Assembly: GCF_018588945.1 (NCBI RefSeq)
Contig: NZ_JAFIWA010000003.1
Coordinates: forward strand, 248,001-312,000
Origin: Microbacterium flavescens
Lineage (GTDB): Bacteria > Actinomycetota > Actinomycetes > Actinomycetales > Microbacteriaceae
Length of the DNA: 64,000 nt
Direction: 5' to 3'
Of the stretch, positions 46,627 through 54,527 are shown piece after piece. The notes beneath the pieces are model-generated. The model was not told the origin of the DNA. It saw nothing but the letters and a program-made list of their open reading frames with translations, and did no database searches. The position numbers and the translations under genes are program-made. How positions within the stretch are numbered: the first letter of the stretch is position 1; each line of letters starts with the position of its first letter.

Positions 46627-47868
46627 ATGGACGCACCCGGCAACATCGCCTGGGCAGTCACAGCGACAGCCCTGGTCCTTTTCATGACGCCCGGCGTGGC
46701 GTTCTTCTACGGAGGCCTGGTCAAGGCCAAGAGCGTCGTCAGCATGATGATGATGAGCTTCGGCGCGCTCGGCCTCGTGAGCGTGCTCTGGATCCTCTAC
46801 GGCGCCAACATGAGCGTCGTCGACGGCACCTGGAGCTTCGCGGGCAACCCCTTCAGCGACTTCGGGCTGGCCAACCTGGCAGCCGGTGACGACGCCAACG
46901 TCGGCCTGCTGGGAACCGCCTACGGCGCGACCTTCGCGATCATCACCGTCGCGCTGATCTCGGGCGCGATCGCCGACCGCGCGAAGTTCGGCGCCTGGAT
47001 GATCTTCGCCGGCCTGTTCGCGACGCTCGTCTACTTCCCCGTGGCCGCCTGGGTCTGGGGCGGTGGCTGGGTGTACAACCTCGGCACGACGCTGTTCGGT
47101 GAGGAGAGCGGCGTGGCCGTCATTGACTACGCCGGAGGCACCGCGGTGCACATCAACGCCGGTGCCGCCGCGCTCGCCCTCGCGATCGTCCTCGGAAAGC
47201 GCATCGGCTTCCAGAAGGGCATCCTCAAGCCCCACAACGTTCCGCTGACGCTGCTGGGTGCGGCGATCCTGTGGTTCGGCTGGTTCGGCTTCAACGCCGG
47301 CGCCGAATGGCTCTCCGAGGACATGGGCGGCGTGGGCCTCATCGCGATCAACACTCTCGGCGCGACCGCGGCCGCCGTCATCGGCTGGATCATCGTGGAG
47401 AAGTTCAAGGACGGAAAGCCCACGTCGGTGGGCGCCGCCTCCGGCGCGGTCGCGGGTCTGGTCGCCATCACCCCGGCGTGCGCGAACCTGGCTCCGGGCT
47501 GGGCGCTCGTGCTCGGCATCGTGACCGGCGCGGTCTGCGCGCTGGCGGTCGAGCTGAAGTTCAAGTGGGGCTTCGACGACTCGCTCGACGTCGTGGGCAT
47601 CCACCTCGTCGGTGGTCTCATCGGAACGATCTACCTCGGCTTCTTCGCCACCGAGACCGGCCTGTTCCTCGGCGGCGGGGCCGACCAGCTCGTCGTCCAG
47701 GTGATCGCCGCATTCGGGGTGCTGATCTACTCGTTCGTCGTGGCCGCAGTGATCGGATTCGTCATCGAGAAGACGATCGGCTTCCGCGTGAAGAACGAGG
47801 ACGAGCTCGCCGGCGTCGACACCGTCGTGCACGGCGAAGAGGGATACCTCCTCGACGAGCGCGTCTGA
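46627..47868 (+). CDS. amtB: Ammonium transporter AmtB
   Basis: 413 residues with eleven hydrophobic helices; the N-terminus lacks a clear cleaved signal. Amt signatures: FFYGGLVKAKSVVSMMMMSF, DYAGGTAVHINAGAAALA (first pore histidine in this segment) and WGFDDSLDVVGIHLVGGLIG with the second pore histidine. It imports ammonium across the inner membrane. The usual partner glnK/glnD genes do not follow; a PemK-like gene comes next. The GlnR-like box upstream suggests induction under nitrogen limitation. Confidence 0.95.
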   Translation: MDAPGNIAWAVTATALVLFMTPGVAFFYGGLVKAKSVVSMMMMSFGALGLVSVLWILYGANMSVVDGTWSFAGNPFSDFGLANLAAGDDANVGLLGTAYGATFAIITVALISGAIADRAKFGAWMIFAGLFATLVYFPVAAWVWGGGWVYNLGTTLFGEESGVAVIDYAGGTAVHINAGAAALALAIVLGKRIGFQKGILKPHNVPLTLLGAAILWFGWFGFNAGAEWLSEDMGGVGLIAINTLGATAAAVIGWIIVEKFKDGKPTSVGAASGAVAGLVAITPACANLAPGWALVLGIVTGAVCALAVELKFKWGFDDSLDVVGIHLVGGLIGTIYLGFFATETGLFLGGGADQLVVQVIAAFGVLIYSFVVAAVIGFVIEKTIGFRVKNEDELAGVDTVVHGEEGYLLDERV

Positions 47869-47880
47869 CGCATCGATCGA

Positions 47881-47916
47881 ACGAGGGGCGTCGCGGGAAT
47901 CCGCGGCGCCCCTCGT
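47881..47916. terminator. Hairpin terminator after amtB
   Basis: A 16-base stem (47881-47896 with 47901-47916, left arm ACGAGGGGCG...) with one mismatch and a GAAT loop lies 12 bases after the stop. Confidence 0.75.
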
Positions 47917-47925
47917 CGTCGGCGC

Positions 47926-47931
47926 TAGGGT
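47926..47931 (+). promoter_or_regulatory. Leaderless -10 box of the PemK-like gene
   Basis: TAGGGT is followed by GACCAG and the GTG at 47938. Confidence 0.5.
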
Positions 47932-47937
47932 GACCAG

Positions 47938-48465
47938 GTGACGCAACCTCGACTGCTCAGCCGTATCGCGCAGCTCTTCCGGCCCACCCGCGCGAGCACC
48001 CGCTCCGTGGTCGGTGCCGACGATGAGCCCGGCCGGTCGGGCGACACCGCCACCGTCGAGATCGTCCCTCCGGACGCGAACGCGCTGCGCATCACCTACC
48101 TCCCGGACGTGGACGGCGACCCCGATGCCGGGGAGGTGATCTGGACCTGGGTGCCGTACGACGAGCGCGACGGGCGCGGCAAGGACCGGCCGGTGCTCGT
48201 GATCGCACGAGAAGACGCGGACTGGGTCTATGCCGTCCGGCTCACGAGCAAGGCGCACGACGGGGACCGCGATTACCTCGCCCTCGGTTCAGGTGCGTGG
48301 GACGCTCAGGGCCGGCCATCGTGGGTCGACATCGAGCAGATCTACCGCGTGCACCGGTCGGGCATGCGGCGCGAGGCATCCGTCCTCGAGCCCGACCGGT
48401 TCGCGCAGGTCGCCGCAGCGCTCGGGCGCCGCTACGGGTGGCGTTCCGACAGCGCGGCGGTCTAG
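47938..48465 (+). CDS. PemK/MazF-like domain protein, no antitoxin seen
   Basis: 175 residues. About 65 N-terminal residues are basic then acidic and look disordered. The rest fits the PemK/MazF fold: GEVIWTWVPYDERDGRGKDR (the strand-loop where toxins have the catalytic Arg), PVLVIAREDADWVYAVRLTS and SWVDIEQIYRVHRSGMRRE. MazF proteins are sequence-specific endoribonucleases. There is no small gene next to it that could be an antitoxin, and the long N-terminal part is unusual. It may be a housekeeping relative, not a toxin. Confidence 0.72.
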   Translation: MTQPRLLSRIAQLFRPTRASTRSVVGADDEPGRSGDTATVEIVPPDANALRITYLPDVDGDPDAGEVIWTWVPYDERDGRGKDRPVLVIAREDADWVYAVRLTSKAHDGDRDYLALGSGAWDAQGRPSWVDIEQIYRVHRSGMRREASVLEPDRFAQVAAALGRRYGWRSDSAAV

Positions 48466-48495
48466 CCCGCCGCCGAGAGCGGTGCCGACGCGGGA

Positions 48496-48536
48496 CGAGG
48501 GGTGCGCCCACGGACGAACCGGTGGCGCACCCCTCG
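48496..48536. terminator. Bidirectional hairpin terminator
   Basis: A 13-base perfect stem (48496-48508 and 48524-48536, left arm CGAGGGGTGCGCC) lies between the PemK-like and GH43 stops. Confidence 0.75.
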
Positions 48537-48552
48537 ACGCTGTGCGCTGCGC

Positions 48553-50790
48553 TCAGCCGCAGTCGGCCGATGCGTACTCGACGACCTCCTTCACGCTGAC
48601 CGTCTCACCGCCGATCGTGGCGGTGCTCGCGATCTCGACCGATCCGTCCGGGATGTCGGCCGCGCGCGTCGTGAAGGCGTGCGAGCGCGACTTCCCCTCG
48701 CCGAGCGAAGGCATCGGGCGCGATCCGTACGGAGTGGTCACCGTGGAGGTGACGGGAGCGGACTCGGTGTTGGTCACGGTGACGATCAGCATGACCTTCG
48801 AGCCGACGCAGCGGTGATCCACCGACGCGGAGACGAGTCCGCTGCCCTCCACGACAGCCGTCTCGGTGGTCACGTTCCCCGCGTTGTCGGTCGCGCGGAC
48901 CGTGACGGTCCGATCGACGATGGATGCCGGGAGAACCGAGCTCTCCTCGCATTCCGCCCATTCCCCGTCATCCACCCGGGACTCGCAGGACGCCAGGCCG
49001 GAGTTCTCCGCGCCGTTGGCGGGCACCGGATCGGTCGCGGTCACGGTGAGGTCCCAGCCGTCGACCTGCACGTCGACGTCGGGCGCCGTGGTGTCCAGCT
49101 TGTACGGCACATCAGTGGTCCACAGCATGACCGCATCACCGCCGAGCGAGGCATCCCGGTACTCCAACTGGGCCCAGTTGGTCCCCTCGACCGCGTTCAC
49201 CGGCACCGTCATGCCCTGCGTGATCCCGGTGGTGATGGACTCTTCCGCGACCACGCGGGCGCCGCCGTTGTGCCCCTCGATCAGGCGGAGCCATGCCGGC
49301 GACAGACCCGTGTCGTTGAAGTCGGTCCAGTCGACCTTGAGGCTCGGCGCTTCGTTCAGCCAGGTGTCATTCTCGACGGCGGCGCCGTCGGAGTCGACGA
49401 GGGACGCCTCGACGTGGACGGGGGAGTTGTAGTGCGCCATGACGCCCTCCCACTCCTCGAGCGTGACGGGCAGCACGGAGCCGTGACGCGGGCTGACGGG
49501 AAGCGACCAGTACGGCGACGTCTCCGAGGGGGCGTCGCACGTGCTCGAGAGGCCGGTCGTGTTGCACCACGACTGGCCGAGGTACTCCCACTCGTTCGGC
49601 GGTGTGTCCATGGAGTCCGCGGTCCACGCGACGTACCCGCCGCCGGACGCGTAGTCGATGAAGACGTACCACTTGTCCTCGACGTTGTCCTTGAAGACGA
49701 GCGGACCCTCGAGGTTGCCGCCGGACAGGCCCGGGATCTGCCACTTGCTCGAGCCGTTGGGGTTGCCCACCATGGTCCACGCGTTCGGGTTCTCCGTCAG
49801 CGGATTGATCGGGTTGCGGTTCACCACGTGCGGGGTGGTCTCCTCGGCACCCCACGTGTCGTAGAGGTCGTCGAGCGAGTCGATGTACTGGAGAAGGACG
49901 CGGAAGCCGTTCTCGTCCTTGGTGAGACGGTAGACGCGGTCATCCGTCGCGATCATCGTCGTGTCGATCATTCCCCAGCCCTGTCGGCCGGTCGATCGAT
50001 CGAGATTGATCCACGTGGTCGGCTCGCTGAACGTGACGAAATCGGTCGTCGTGGCCACCCGGATGCGGTTGTACGAGATCTGCGAGGTGTTGCGGTTCTC
50101 GATGTCGTCGGTCGGGTACAGGTTCGACGCCCAGAAGACGATGTACTGACCGGTCTTCTCGTCGTAGAACGCCTCAGGCGCCCACACGTTGCCGGCGTGG
50201 TCGTCCTCGACCTTGATGAAGCGGGGCTCCGACCAGTTCACGAGGTCGTCGGACTCGTAGACCACGAGGTTGCGCGAGCCCTTCGACTGTCGGTAAGACC
50301 ACGACTGGCCGTCCTGATACGTCTTCAGGTCGGTTGCGAGCAGGAAGAACTTCTCGCCGTCCGCGGAACGGATGAGGGAGGGGTCGCGAAGGCCGGTCTC
50401 GCCCCGGGGCGGGGTCACCGTCTGGAGGATCGGCTGGGAGACGGACGTGCCCTCGTCGTAGTTCAGCTCGTACCAGTTGAGAGGGTCGTTCCCCTTGGAC
50501 GCGCTGATCCAGATCTGCTCGCCGTTCCTGCCGCCGTCGTCGCCGCCATGGAAGGACGCGAAGACGTAGCGCTCGTACTTCTGCTCCTCCTCACCAGCGG
50601 CTGCGGGAGCGGCGGCGGACGCGGTCGGGGTCGCGGACTCGGCCGGGACCTCGGGGAGCTGAGCCATCGCCGGCGAGGCTGCCAGCATGGCCACGCCCAA
50701 GGCGCCCGTCGTCGCGAGCGACAGGATCCGGGCTGCGGTGCGCCGCCTCGGCTTTCGGTGCGGCGAGGCGGGAGATGGAATGTTCGGCAT
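48553..50790 (-). CDS. Secreted GH43-like glycoside hydrolase with C-terminal accessory domains
   Basis: The start is the ATG at 50790 with GAGGG upstream, giving 745 residues. A long signal peptide has a basic region, ILSLATTGALGVAMLAAS and a likely cut after AMA. A five-bladed-propeller hydrolase domain follows (about 70-480). It has RDPSLIRSADGEKFF (base Asp), NVWAPEAFYDE and NLEGPLVFKDN (acid Glu), as in arabinofuranosidase/xylosidase family 43. A bacterial Ig-like or chitobiase-type domain follows (about 560-650, DTTAPDVDVQVDG and VRATDNAGN). A final beta domain holds the last cysteines (DHRCVG and ASADCG). Its substrate is probably arabinan or xylan. A LacI-like operator lies upstream. 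Confidence 0.83.
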   Translation of the reverse strand: MPNIPSPASPHRKPRRRTAARILSLATTGALGVAMLAASPAMAQLPEVPAESATPTASAAAPAAAGEEEQKYERYVFASFHGGDDGGRNGEQIWISASKGNDPLNWYELNYDEGTSVSQPILQTVTPPRGETGLRDPSLIRSADGEKFFLLATDLKTYQDGQSWSYRQSKGSRNLVVYESDDLVNWSEPRFIKVEDDHAGNVWAPEAFYDEKTGQYIVFWASNLYPTDDIENRNTSQISYNRIRVATTTDFVTFSEPTTWINLDRSTGRQGWGMIDTTMIATDDRVYRLTKDENGFRVLLQYIDSLDDLYDTWGAEETTPHVVNRNPINPLTENPNAWTMVGNPNGSSKWQIPGLSGGNLEGPLVFKDNVEDKWYVFIDYASGGGYVAWTADSMDTPPNEWEYLGQSWCNTTGLSSTCDAPSETSPYWSLPVSPRHGSVLPVTLEEWEGVMAHYNSPVHVEASLVDSDGAAVENDTWLNEAPSLKVDWTDFNDTGLSPAWLRLIEGHNGGARVVAEESITTGITQGMTVPVNAVEGTNWAQLEYRDASLGGDAVMLWTTDVPYKLDTTAPDVDVQVDGWDLTVTATDPVPANGAENSGLASCESRVDDGEWAECEESSVLPASIVDRTVTVRATDNAGNVTTETAVVEGSGLVSASVDHRCVGSKVMLIVTVTNTESAPVTSTVTTPYGSRPMPSLGEGKSRSHAFTTRAADIPDGSVEIASTATIGGETVSVKEVVEYASADCG

Positions 50791-50833
50791 CGGTGCCCTC
50801 TTTTCCGGATGGTGCAGGAGATTCGGGCGCCAG

Positions 50834-50847
50834 GCTAACGCGTTACC
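50834..50847. promoter_or_regulatory. LacI-family-like operator of the GH43 gene
   Basis: The perfect core palindrome TAACGCGTTA (50836-50845) is centred about 50 bases before the start. Palindromes with a central CG and flanking AACG/CGTT are typical of LacI-type sugar repressors. The regulator is not in the window. Confidence 0.5.
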
Positions 50848-50896
50848 GCTCACATTCGCTAGGGCGGTGAGAGGATCCTCACGCTCGGAGACGACG

Positions 50897-50918
50897 AAAC
50901 CCCCGCCGCGGCGGGGGT
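50897..50918 (-). terminator. Terminator of tRNA-Val(CAC)
   Basis: An 18-base perfect palindrome (50900-50917) is followed on the minus strand by TTTCG, just after the tRNA end. Confidence 0.75.
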
Positions 50919-50925
50919 CTGACTG

Positions 50926-50998
50926 TGGGCGATACCAGACTCGAACTGATGACCTCTTCCGTGTGAAGGAAGCGCGCTACCAACTGCGCCAATCGCCC
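50926..50998 (-). tRNA. tRNA-Val, anticodon CAC
   Basis: On the minus strand the acceptor stem GGGCGAT pairs with ATCGCCC. The D arm is TGGCGCAGTTGGTAGCGC, the anticodon stem CTTCC/GGAAG with loop TTCACAC gives CAC, and the T loop is TTCGAGT. CCA is not encoded. It reads GUG codons. A TAGTAT -10 lies about 25 bases upstream (51027-51022). Confidence 0.95.
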
Positions 50999-51087
50999 GT
51001 GGCCCTGGGGGCCGAGACTCGATACTACCGGATGCGGGAGGGTGCCTCAGACGCCGATCGGATGACACGCGCGGGCCACGCTCGGTT

Positions 51088-51115
51088 TTGCACTCCGCCG
51101 TTCGTGGGATAAAGT
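51088..51115 (+). promoter_or_regulatory. Promoter of the tRNA-Gly/Cys/Val cluster
   Basis: TTGCAC at 51088-51093 and TAAAGT at 51110-51115 are separated by 16 bases. This is a good housekeeping-sigma promoter about 38 bases before tRNA-Gly. Confidence 0.55.
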
Positions 51116-51153
51116 CGTTCAAGTGCCCGGGGTGCGAATCCCGGGAGCGAAAT

Positions 51154-51226
51154 GCGGATGTAGCGCAGTTGGTAGCGCATCACCTTGCCAAGGTGAGGGT
51201 CGCGAGTTCGAGTCTCGTCATCCGCT
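51154..51226 (+). tRNA. tRNA-Gly, anticodon GCC
   Basis: The acceptor GCGGATG pairs with CATCCGC. The anticodon stem TCACC/GGTGA with loop TTGCCAA gives GCC, and the T loop is TTCGAGT. CCA is not encoded. It is first of three plus-strand tRNAs. Confidence 0.96.
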
Positions 51227-51282
51227 CGAGTGCAGGGATTTCCTTTCGAGGGAGTCACGGCACGTGGGGTCAAACCACACGC

Positions 51283-51356
51283 GGTGGCGTGGCCGAGCGG
51301 CTAGGCACCGGCCTGCAAAGCCGTTTACACGGGTTCGAATCCCGTCGCCACCTCCA
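51283..51356 (+). tRNA. tRNA-Cys, anticodon GCA
   Basis: The acceptor GGTGGCG pairs with CGCCACC. The anticodon loop CTGCAAA gives GCA, the T loop is TTCGAAT, and CCA is encoded (51354-51356). The outermost anticodon-stem pair (27-43) appears as C opposite T, a mismatch where most tRNA-Cys have a pair. Confidence 0.95.
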
Positions 51357-51379
51357 CTCGAATTGAATAGCCTGTACAG

Positions 51380-51454
51380 GCGCGATTGGCGCAGCGGTAG
51401 CGCGCTTCCCTGACACGGAAGAGGTCACTGGTTCGATCCCAGTATCGCGCACCA
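51380..51454 (+). tRNA. tRNA-Val, anticodon GAC
   Basis: The acceptor GCGCGAT pairs with ATCGCGC. The anticodon stem CTTCC/GGAAG with loop CTGACAC gives GAC, the T loop is TTCGATC, and CCA is encoded. The body is very like the tRNA-Val(CAC) nearby on the other strand, so the two probably arose by duplication. Confidence 0.95.
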
Positions 51455-51457
51455 CTG

Positions 51458-51490
51458 AAAACCCCCGGAGTTCCGGGGGTTTTTGCTTTT
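51458..51490 (+). terminator. Rho-independent terminator of the tRNA cluster
   Basis: The stem CCCCCGGA/TCCGGGGG (51462-51469 and 51472-51479) is followed by TTTTTGCTTTTT. It is the clearest classical terminator in the window, and also lies at the end of the KTSC gene. Confidence 0.88.
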
Positions 51491-51500
51491 TCCCGCAGTC

Positions 51501-51713
51501 TCAGCGCTTCTGGCGATCGGGGTACTTCTGGCGGATGCGCGACTGGAAGAAGCGCCCGGGGCTCTCGGCGGCGAGCAGACCGTCGTGCACCGAGGGAGGA
51601 ACGGCGAAGTACTCGTAGACATCGCCGGAAGTGAACTCGATCTCGAGGATGGCCATGGCGGGGTCGTAGCCGACCGACGCGATCGCCCGGGACTCGATGC
51701 TCCGCCGCCTCAT
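51501..51713 (-). CDS. KTSC domain protein
   Basis: 70 residues from the ATG at 51713 (MRRRSIESRAIASVGYD). The KTSC pattern is complete: SRAIASVGYDPAMAILEIEF, SGDVYEYFAVPPSVHDGLL, then SPGRFFQSRIRQKYP. KTSC domains are small and sometimes fused to lysyl-tRNA-synthetase-like proteins; nucleic-acid or peptide binding has been suggested, and no activity is proved. A TACGCT box seven bases before the ATG suggests a leaderless message. Confidence 0.88.
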   Translation of the reverse strand: MRRRSIESRAIASVGYDPAMAILEIEFTSGDVYEYFAVPPSVHDGLLAAESPGRFFQSRIRQKYPDRQKR

Positions 51714-51720
51714 GCTGCCG

Positions 51721-51726
51721 AGCGTA
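51721..51726 (-). promoter_or_regulatory. Leaderless -10 box of the KTSC gene
   Basis: On the minus strand TACGCT is followed by seven bases and the ATG at 51713. Confidence 0.5.
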
Positions 51727-51752
51727 CGCGCGGGTCGCGCGGGTCGTCTGGA

Positions 51753-51758
51753 TAGACT
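51753..51758 (+). promoter_or_regulatory. -10 box in front of the thrS leader ORF
   Basis: TAGACT is followed by CGACGC and the ATG at 51765, the same geometry as other leaderless genes here. Confidence 0.45.
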
Positions 51759-51764
51759 CGACGC

Positions 51765-51833
51765 ATGGAACTCGTCGTGTCGACGCACGTGGCCGGGGCT
51801 GTGACAGCCGGCACGCGAACGCTCGGCGCCTGA
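51765..51833 (+). CDS. Possible threonine-rich leader peptide of thrS (22 residues)
   Basis: A 22-codon ORF begins MELVVSTHVAG and holds four Thr codons (ACG, ACA, ACG, ACG), about three times a usual Thr share. It has a leaderless-type promoter. The stop lies 69 bases before thrS, followed by a small hairpin GGACGC/GCGTCC (51841-51857). This arrangement would fit sensing of charged tRNA-Thr during translation. No T-run follows the hairpin, so classical attenuation is not evident. It could also be a chance ORF. Confidence 0.4.
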   Translation: MELVVSTHVAGAVTAGTRTLGA

Positions 51834-51902
51834 GCGGGCAGGACGCGTGGTGCGTCCGAAGCTGAGTAGCCTTGATCCGAGCCACCTCCAGGAGAGTTTC
51901 CC

Positions 51903-53894
51903 GTGACTGACGTGTCATACCCCGCCGACGGCTTCGCCCTCTTCCCCGACCGCTCTGTGGTCGCCCTCCGCGTGAACGGCGAGCTCAAAGACCTCGCCAC
52001 GCGTGTCGAGGATTCCGATGAGGTCGAGCCCGTCACCATCGACAGCCCCGACGGGCTGAACATCCTGCGGCACTCCGCAGCGCATGTCCTCGCCCAGGCC
52101 GTCCAGCGCATCAACCCGCAGGCCAACCTCGGCATCGGGCCGCCGATCACCGACGGCTTCTACTACGACTTCGGGGTCGAGCATCCGTTCACCCCCGAAG
52201 ATGTGAAGGCCATCGACAAGGAGATGCAGCGCATCATCCGTGAAGGCCAGCGCTTCGTGCGCCGGGTGGTGACGGACGAAGAAGCCCGCGTGGAGCTGGT
52301 CGACGAGCCGTTCAAGCTCGAGCTGATCGGACTCAAGGGCGGGTCGAAGGAAGCCGCCGAGGGCGCCTCTGTCGAGGTCGGCGCCGGCGAGCTGACGATC
52401 TACGACAACGTCGACCGCGACGGCCAGACCGTCTGGAAGGACCTCTGCCGCGGCCCTCACCTGCCGAACACCCGCATGATCGGCAACGGCTGGGCGCTCC
52501 AGCGAGTCGCCGGCGCGTACTGGCGGGGGAGCGAGAAGAACCCGCAGCTGCAGCGCATCTACGGCACCGCGTGGCCGACGAAGGACGAGCTGCGCGCCTA
52601 CCAGCAGCGCCTCGAGGAGGCCGCCAAGCGCGACCACCGCAAGCTCGGCAAGGAGCTCGACCTGTTCTCGTTCCCGGACGAGATCGGCTCGGGTCTGTCG
52701 GTGTGGCACCCGCGCGGCGGCGTCGTCCGCGGCGAGATGGAGCAGCACGCCCGCCGACGCCACATCGAGGGCGGGTACACCTACGTGTACACGCCGCACA
52801 TCTCCAAGCAGGACCTCTTCCTGCAGTCGAACCACCTCGTCACCTACAAGGAGGGGATGTTCCCGCCCATCCACCTCGACGAGGAGCGCGACGAGCACGG
52901 CGAGGTCACCAAGGCCGGGGTCGACTACTACCTCAAGCCGATGAACTGCCCGATGCACATCCTGATCTTCAAGGAGCGTGCGCGCAGCTACCGCGACCTG
53001 CCGATGCGTCTGGCCGAGAACGGCACGGTGTACCGCAACGAGCTGTCCGGCGCCCTGCACGGACTCACCCGCGTGCGCGGCTTCACCCAGGACGACTCGC
53101 ACCTCTTCGTCACCCCGGAGCAGCTCGAGCAGGAGACGACCCGCGTCCTCGACTTCGTCATCTCGATGCTGCGCGACTTCGGCCTGGAGGAGTTCGAGCT
53201 TGAGCTCTCCATGCGCGACGACGAGAAGGACAAGTGGATCGGCTCGGACGAGTTCTGGGAGTACTCGACCAACGCGCTGCGCAACGTCGCCCTGGCGAGC
53301 GGGCTCAAGCTCACCGAGGTGCCCGGCGAGGCGGCGTTCTACGGCCCGAAGATCGATCTGAAGACCCGTGACGCGATCGGCCGCGTGTGGCAGCTGTCGA
53401 CCGTCCAGGTCGATCCGAACCTGCCCGAGCGGTTCGAGCTCGAATACACCGACCGCGACGGCCAGAAGAAGCGGCCGATCATGATCCACCGTGCGCTCTT
53501 CGGCTCGATCGAGCGCTTCTTCGCGATCCTGCTGGAGCACTACGCCGGCGCCTTCCCGGTGTGGCTGTCCCCGGTGCAGGTCGTGGGCATCCCGGTCGCC
53601 GACGACTTCGCCGACTACCTCGGCGAGGTCATCGCGCTGCTGAAGGGCGAGGGCGTGCGCGCCGAGCTCGACCACAGCGACGACCGCATGCAGAAGAAGA
53701 TCCGCACGCACACCACGCAGAAGGTGCCGCTCATGCTGATCGCCGGAGCACAGGACCAGGCCGCCGGCACGGTCTCGTTCCGCTTCCGCGACGGCTCTCA
53801 GGAGAACGGCGTGCCCATCGGCGACGCCGTCCGCCGCGTGCGGGAAGCGATCGCGACCCACGCCCTCGTGAACGGCGCTGAGGACTTCGCGTGA
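51903..53894 (+). CDS. thrS: Threonyl-tRNA synthetase
   Basis: 663 residues from a GTG with an AGGAGA site. It charges tRNA-Thr. A TGS-like N-terminus and the editing domain ([15 protein letters not shown] with its HxxxH motif) precede the class II core. In the core are [30 protein letters not shown] and [14 protein letters not shown], which hold the zinc Cys and two His. The anticodon domain ends the protein. A TAGCCT box at 51867-51872 could be a second promoter. The stop overlaps the HIT gene start (GTGA). It is followed by a HIT gene as in mycobacteria. Confidence 0.97.
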   Translation: MTDVSYPADGFALFPDRSVVALRVNGELKDLATRVEDSDEVEPVTIDSPDGLNILRHSAAHVLAQAVQRINPQANLGIGPPITDGFYYDFGVEHPFTPEDVKAIDKEMQRIIREGQRFVRRVVTDEEARVELVDEPFKLELIGLKGGSKEAAEGASVEVGAGELTIYDNVDRDGQTVWKDLCRGPHLPNTRMIGNGWALQRVAGAYWRGSEKNPQLQRIYGTAWPTKDELRAYQQRLEEAAKRDHRKLGKELDLFSFPDEIGSGLSVWHPRGGVVRGEMEQHARRRHIEGGYTYVYTPHISKQDLFLQSNHLVTYKEGMFPPIHLDEERDEHGEVTKAGVDYYLKPMNCPMHILIFKERARSYRDLPMRLAENGTVYRNELSGALHGLTRVRGFTQDDSHLFVTPEQLEQETTRVLDFVISMLRDFGLEEFELELSMRDDEKDKWIGSDEFWEYSTNALRNVALASGLKLTEVPGEAAFYGPKIDLKTRDAIGRVWQLSTVQVDPNLPERFELEYTDRDGQKKRPIMIHRALFGSIERFFAILLEHYAGAFPVWLSPVQVVGIPVADDFADYLGEVIALLKGEGVRAELDHSDDRMQKKIRTHTTQKVPLMLIAGAQDQAAGTVSFRFRDGSQENGVPIGDAVRRVREAIATHALVNGAEDFA

Positions 53895-54517
53895 GCGACG
53901 CCCCGCTTGCGGGAAGTCGCGACAGCGAAGTCTCGGTTCCTGAGCCTGTCGAAGGGCTCGTGAGCGACGCCCCCCAGGAGGCGGACGCCGCGCTCATCGA
54001 CGCGGCGACGCTCCCGGGCGTGCCCGACGGGTTCCAGCGGCTGTGGACCCCGCACCGCATGGCCTACATCAAGGCCGGACCCGACCCGCTCCGGGCCGCA
54101 TGCCCGTTCTGCGAGGCGCCGCACAAGTCCGATGAGGACGGCCTCATCGTGGCGCGCGGCCGCACGGCTTACGCGCTGCTGAATCTGTTCCCGTACAACT
54201 CGGGCCACCTGCTGGTCTGCCCGTATCGCCACATCGCCACCTACGACCAGGCAACCGATGAGGAGATCGCCGAGATCGGCGCGCTGACCCAGCAGGCGAT
54301 GCGCGTGCTGCGGTCCGTCTCACACTGCGACGGCTTCAACATCGGCATGAATCAGGGCAGCGTGGCGGGCGCCGGCGTCGACGAGCACCTCCACCAGCAC
54401 GTCGTGCCGCGGTGGGCGTCCGACGCCAACTTCTTCCCGATCATCGCCCGCACGAAGGCGCTGCCGCAGCTTCTCGGCGACGTGCGCCGCACCGTCGCCG
54501 AGGCCTGGCACGACTGA
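53891..54517 (+). CDS. HIT-domain protein, diadenosine tetraphosphate phosphorylase-like
   Basis: 208 residues from the GTG at 53891. The HIT motif is [13 protein letters not shown], with the alternating His triad. [14 protein letters not shown] and [15 protein letters not shown] are shared with the mycobacterial protein next to thrS (Rv2613c), an Ap4A phosphorylase. The first 23 codons are unusual. The 14 bases GTGAGCGACGCCCC at 53891-53904 recur exactly at 53960-53973, 69 bases on and in frame. Between them lies a TTCCTGAGCCTGTCGAAGG repeat. A second GTG at 53960 gives a shorter, more normal protein. I see no frame damage. Confidence 0.9.
   Translation: MSDAPLAGSRDSEVSVPEPVEGLVSDAPQEADAALIDAATLPGVPDGFQRLWTPHRMAYIKAGPDPLRAACPFCEAPHKSDEDGLIVARGRTAYALLNLFPYNSGHLLVCPYRHIATYDQATDEEIAEIGALTQQAMRVLRSVSHCDGFNIGMNQGSVAGAGVDEHLHQHVVPRWASDANFFPIIARTKALPQLLGDVRRTVAEAWHD
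53934..53957 (+). repeat. Dispersed repeat fragment in the HIT gene N-terminus
   Basis: The sequence around CCTGAGCCTGTCGAAGG resembles a repeat that occurs often in actinobacterial genomes, usually between genes. Here it is read as VPEPVEG. It is bounded by a 14-base direct repeat. Confidence 0.5.
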
Positions 54518-54527
54518 GAACGAGTGA

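Noticed and set aside
47938..48465. Complete toxin-antitoxin system
   Set aside because: No companion antitoxin ORF can be found on either side.
48502..50838. 778-codon plus-strand open frame opposite the GH43 gene
   Set aside because: No domain pattern is visible; the minus strand has a signal peptide and GH43 motifs.
51834..51902. T-box riboswitch before thrS
   Set aside because: The space is too short, and no T-box core sequence or specifier loop is visible.
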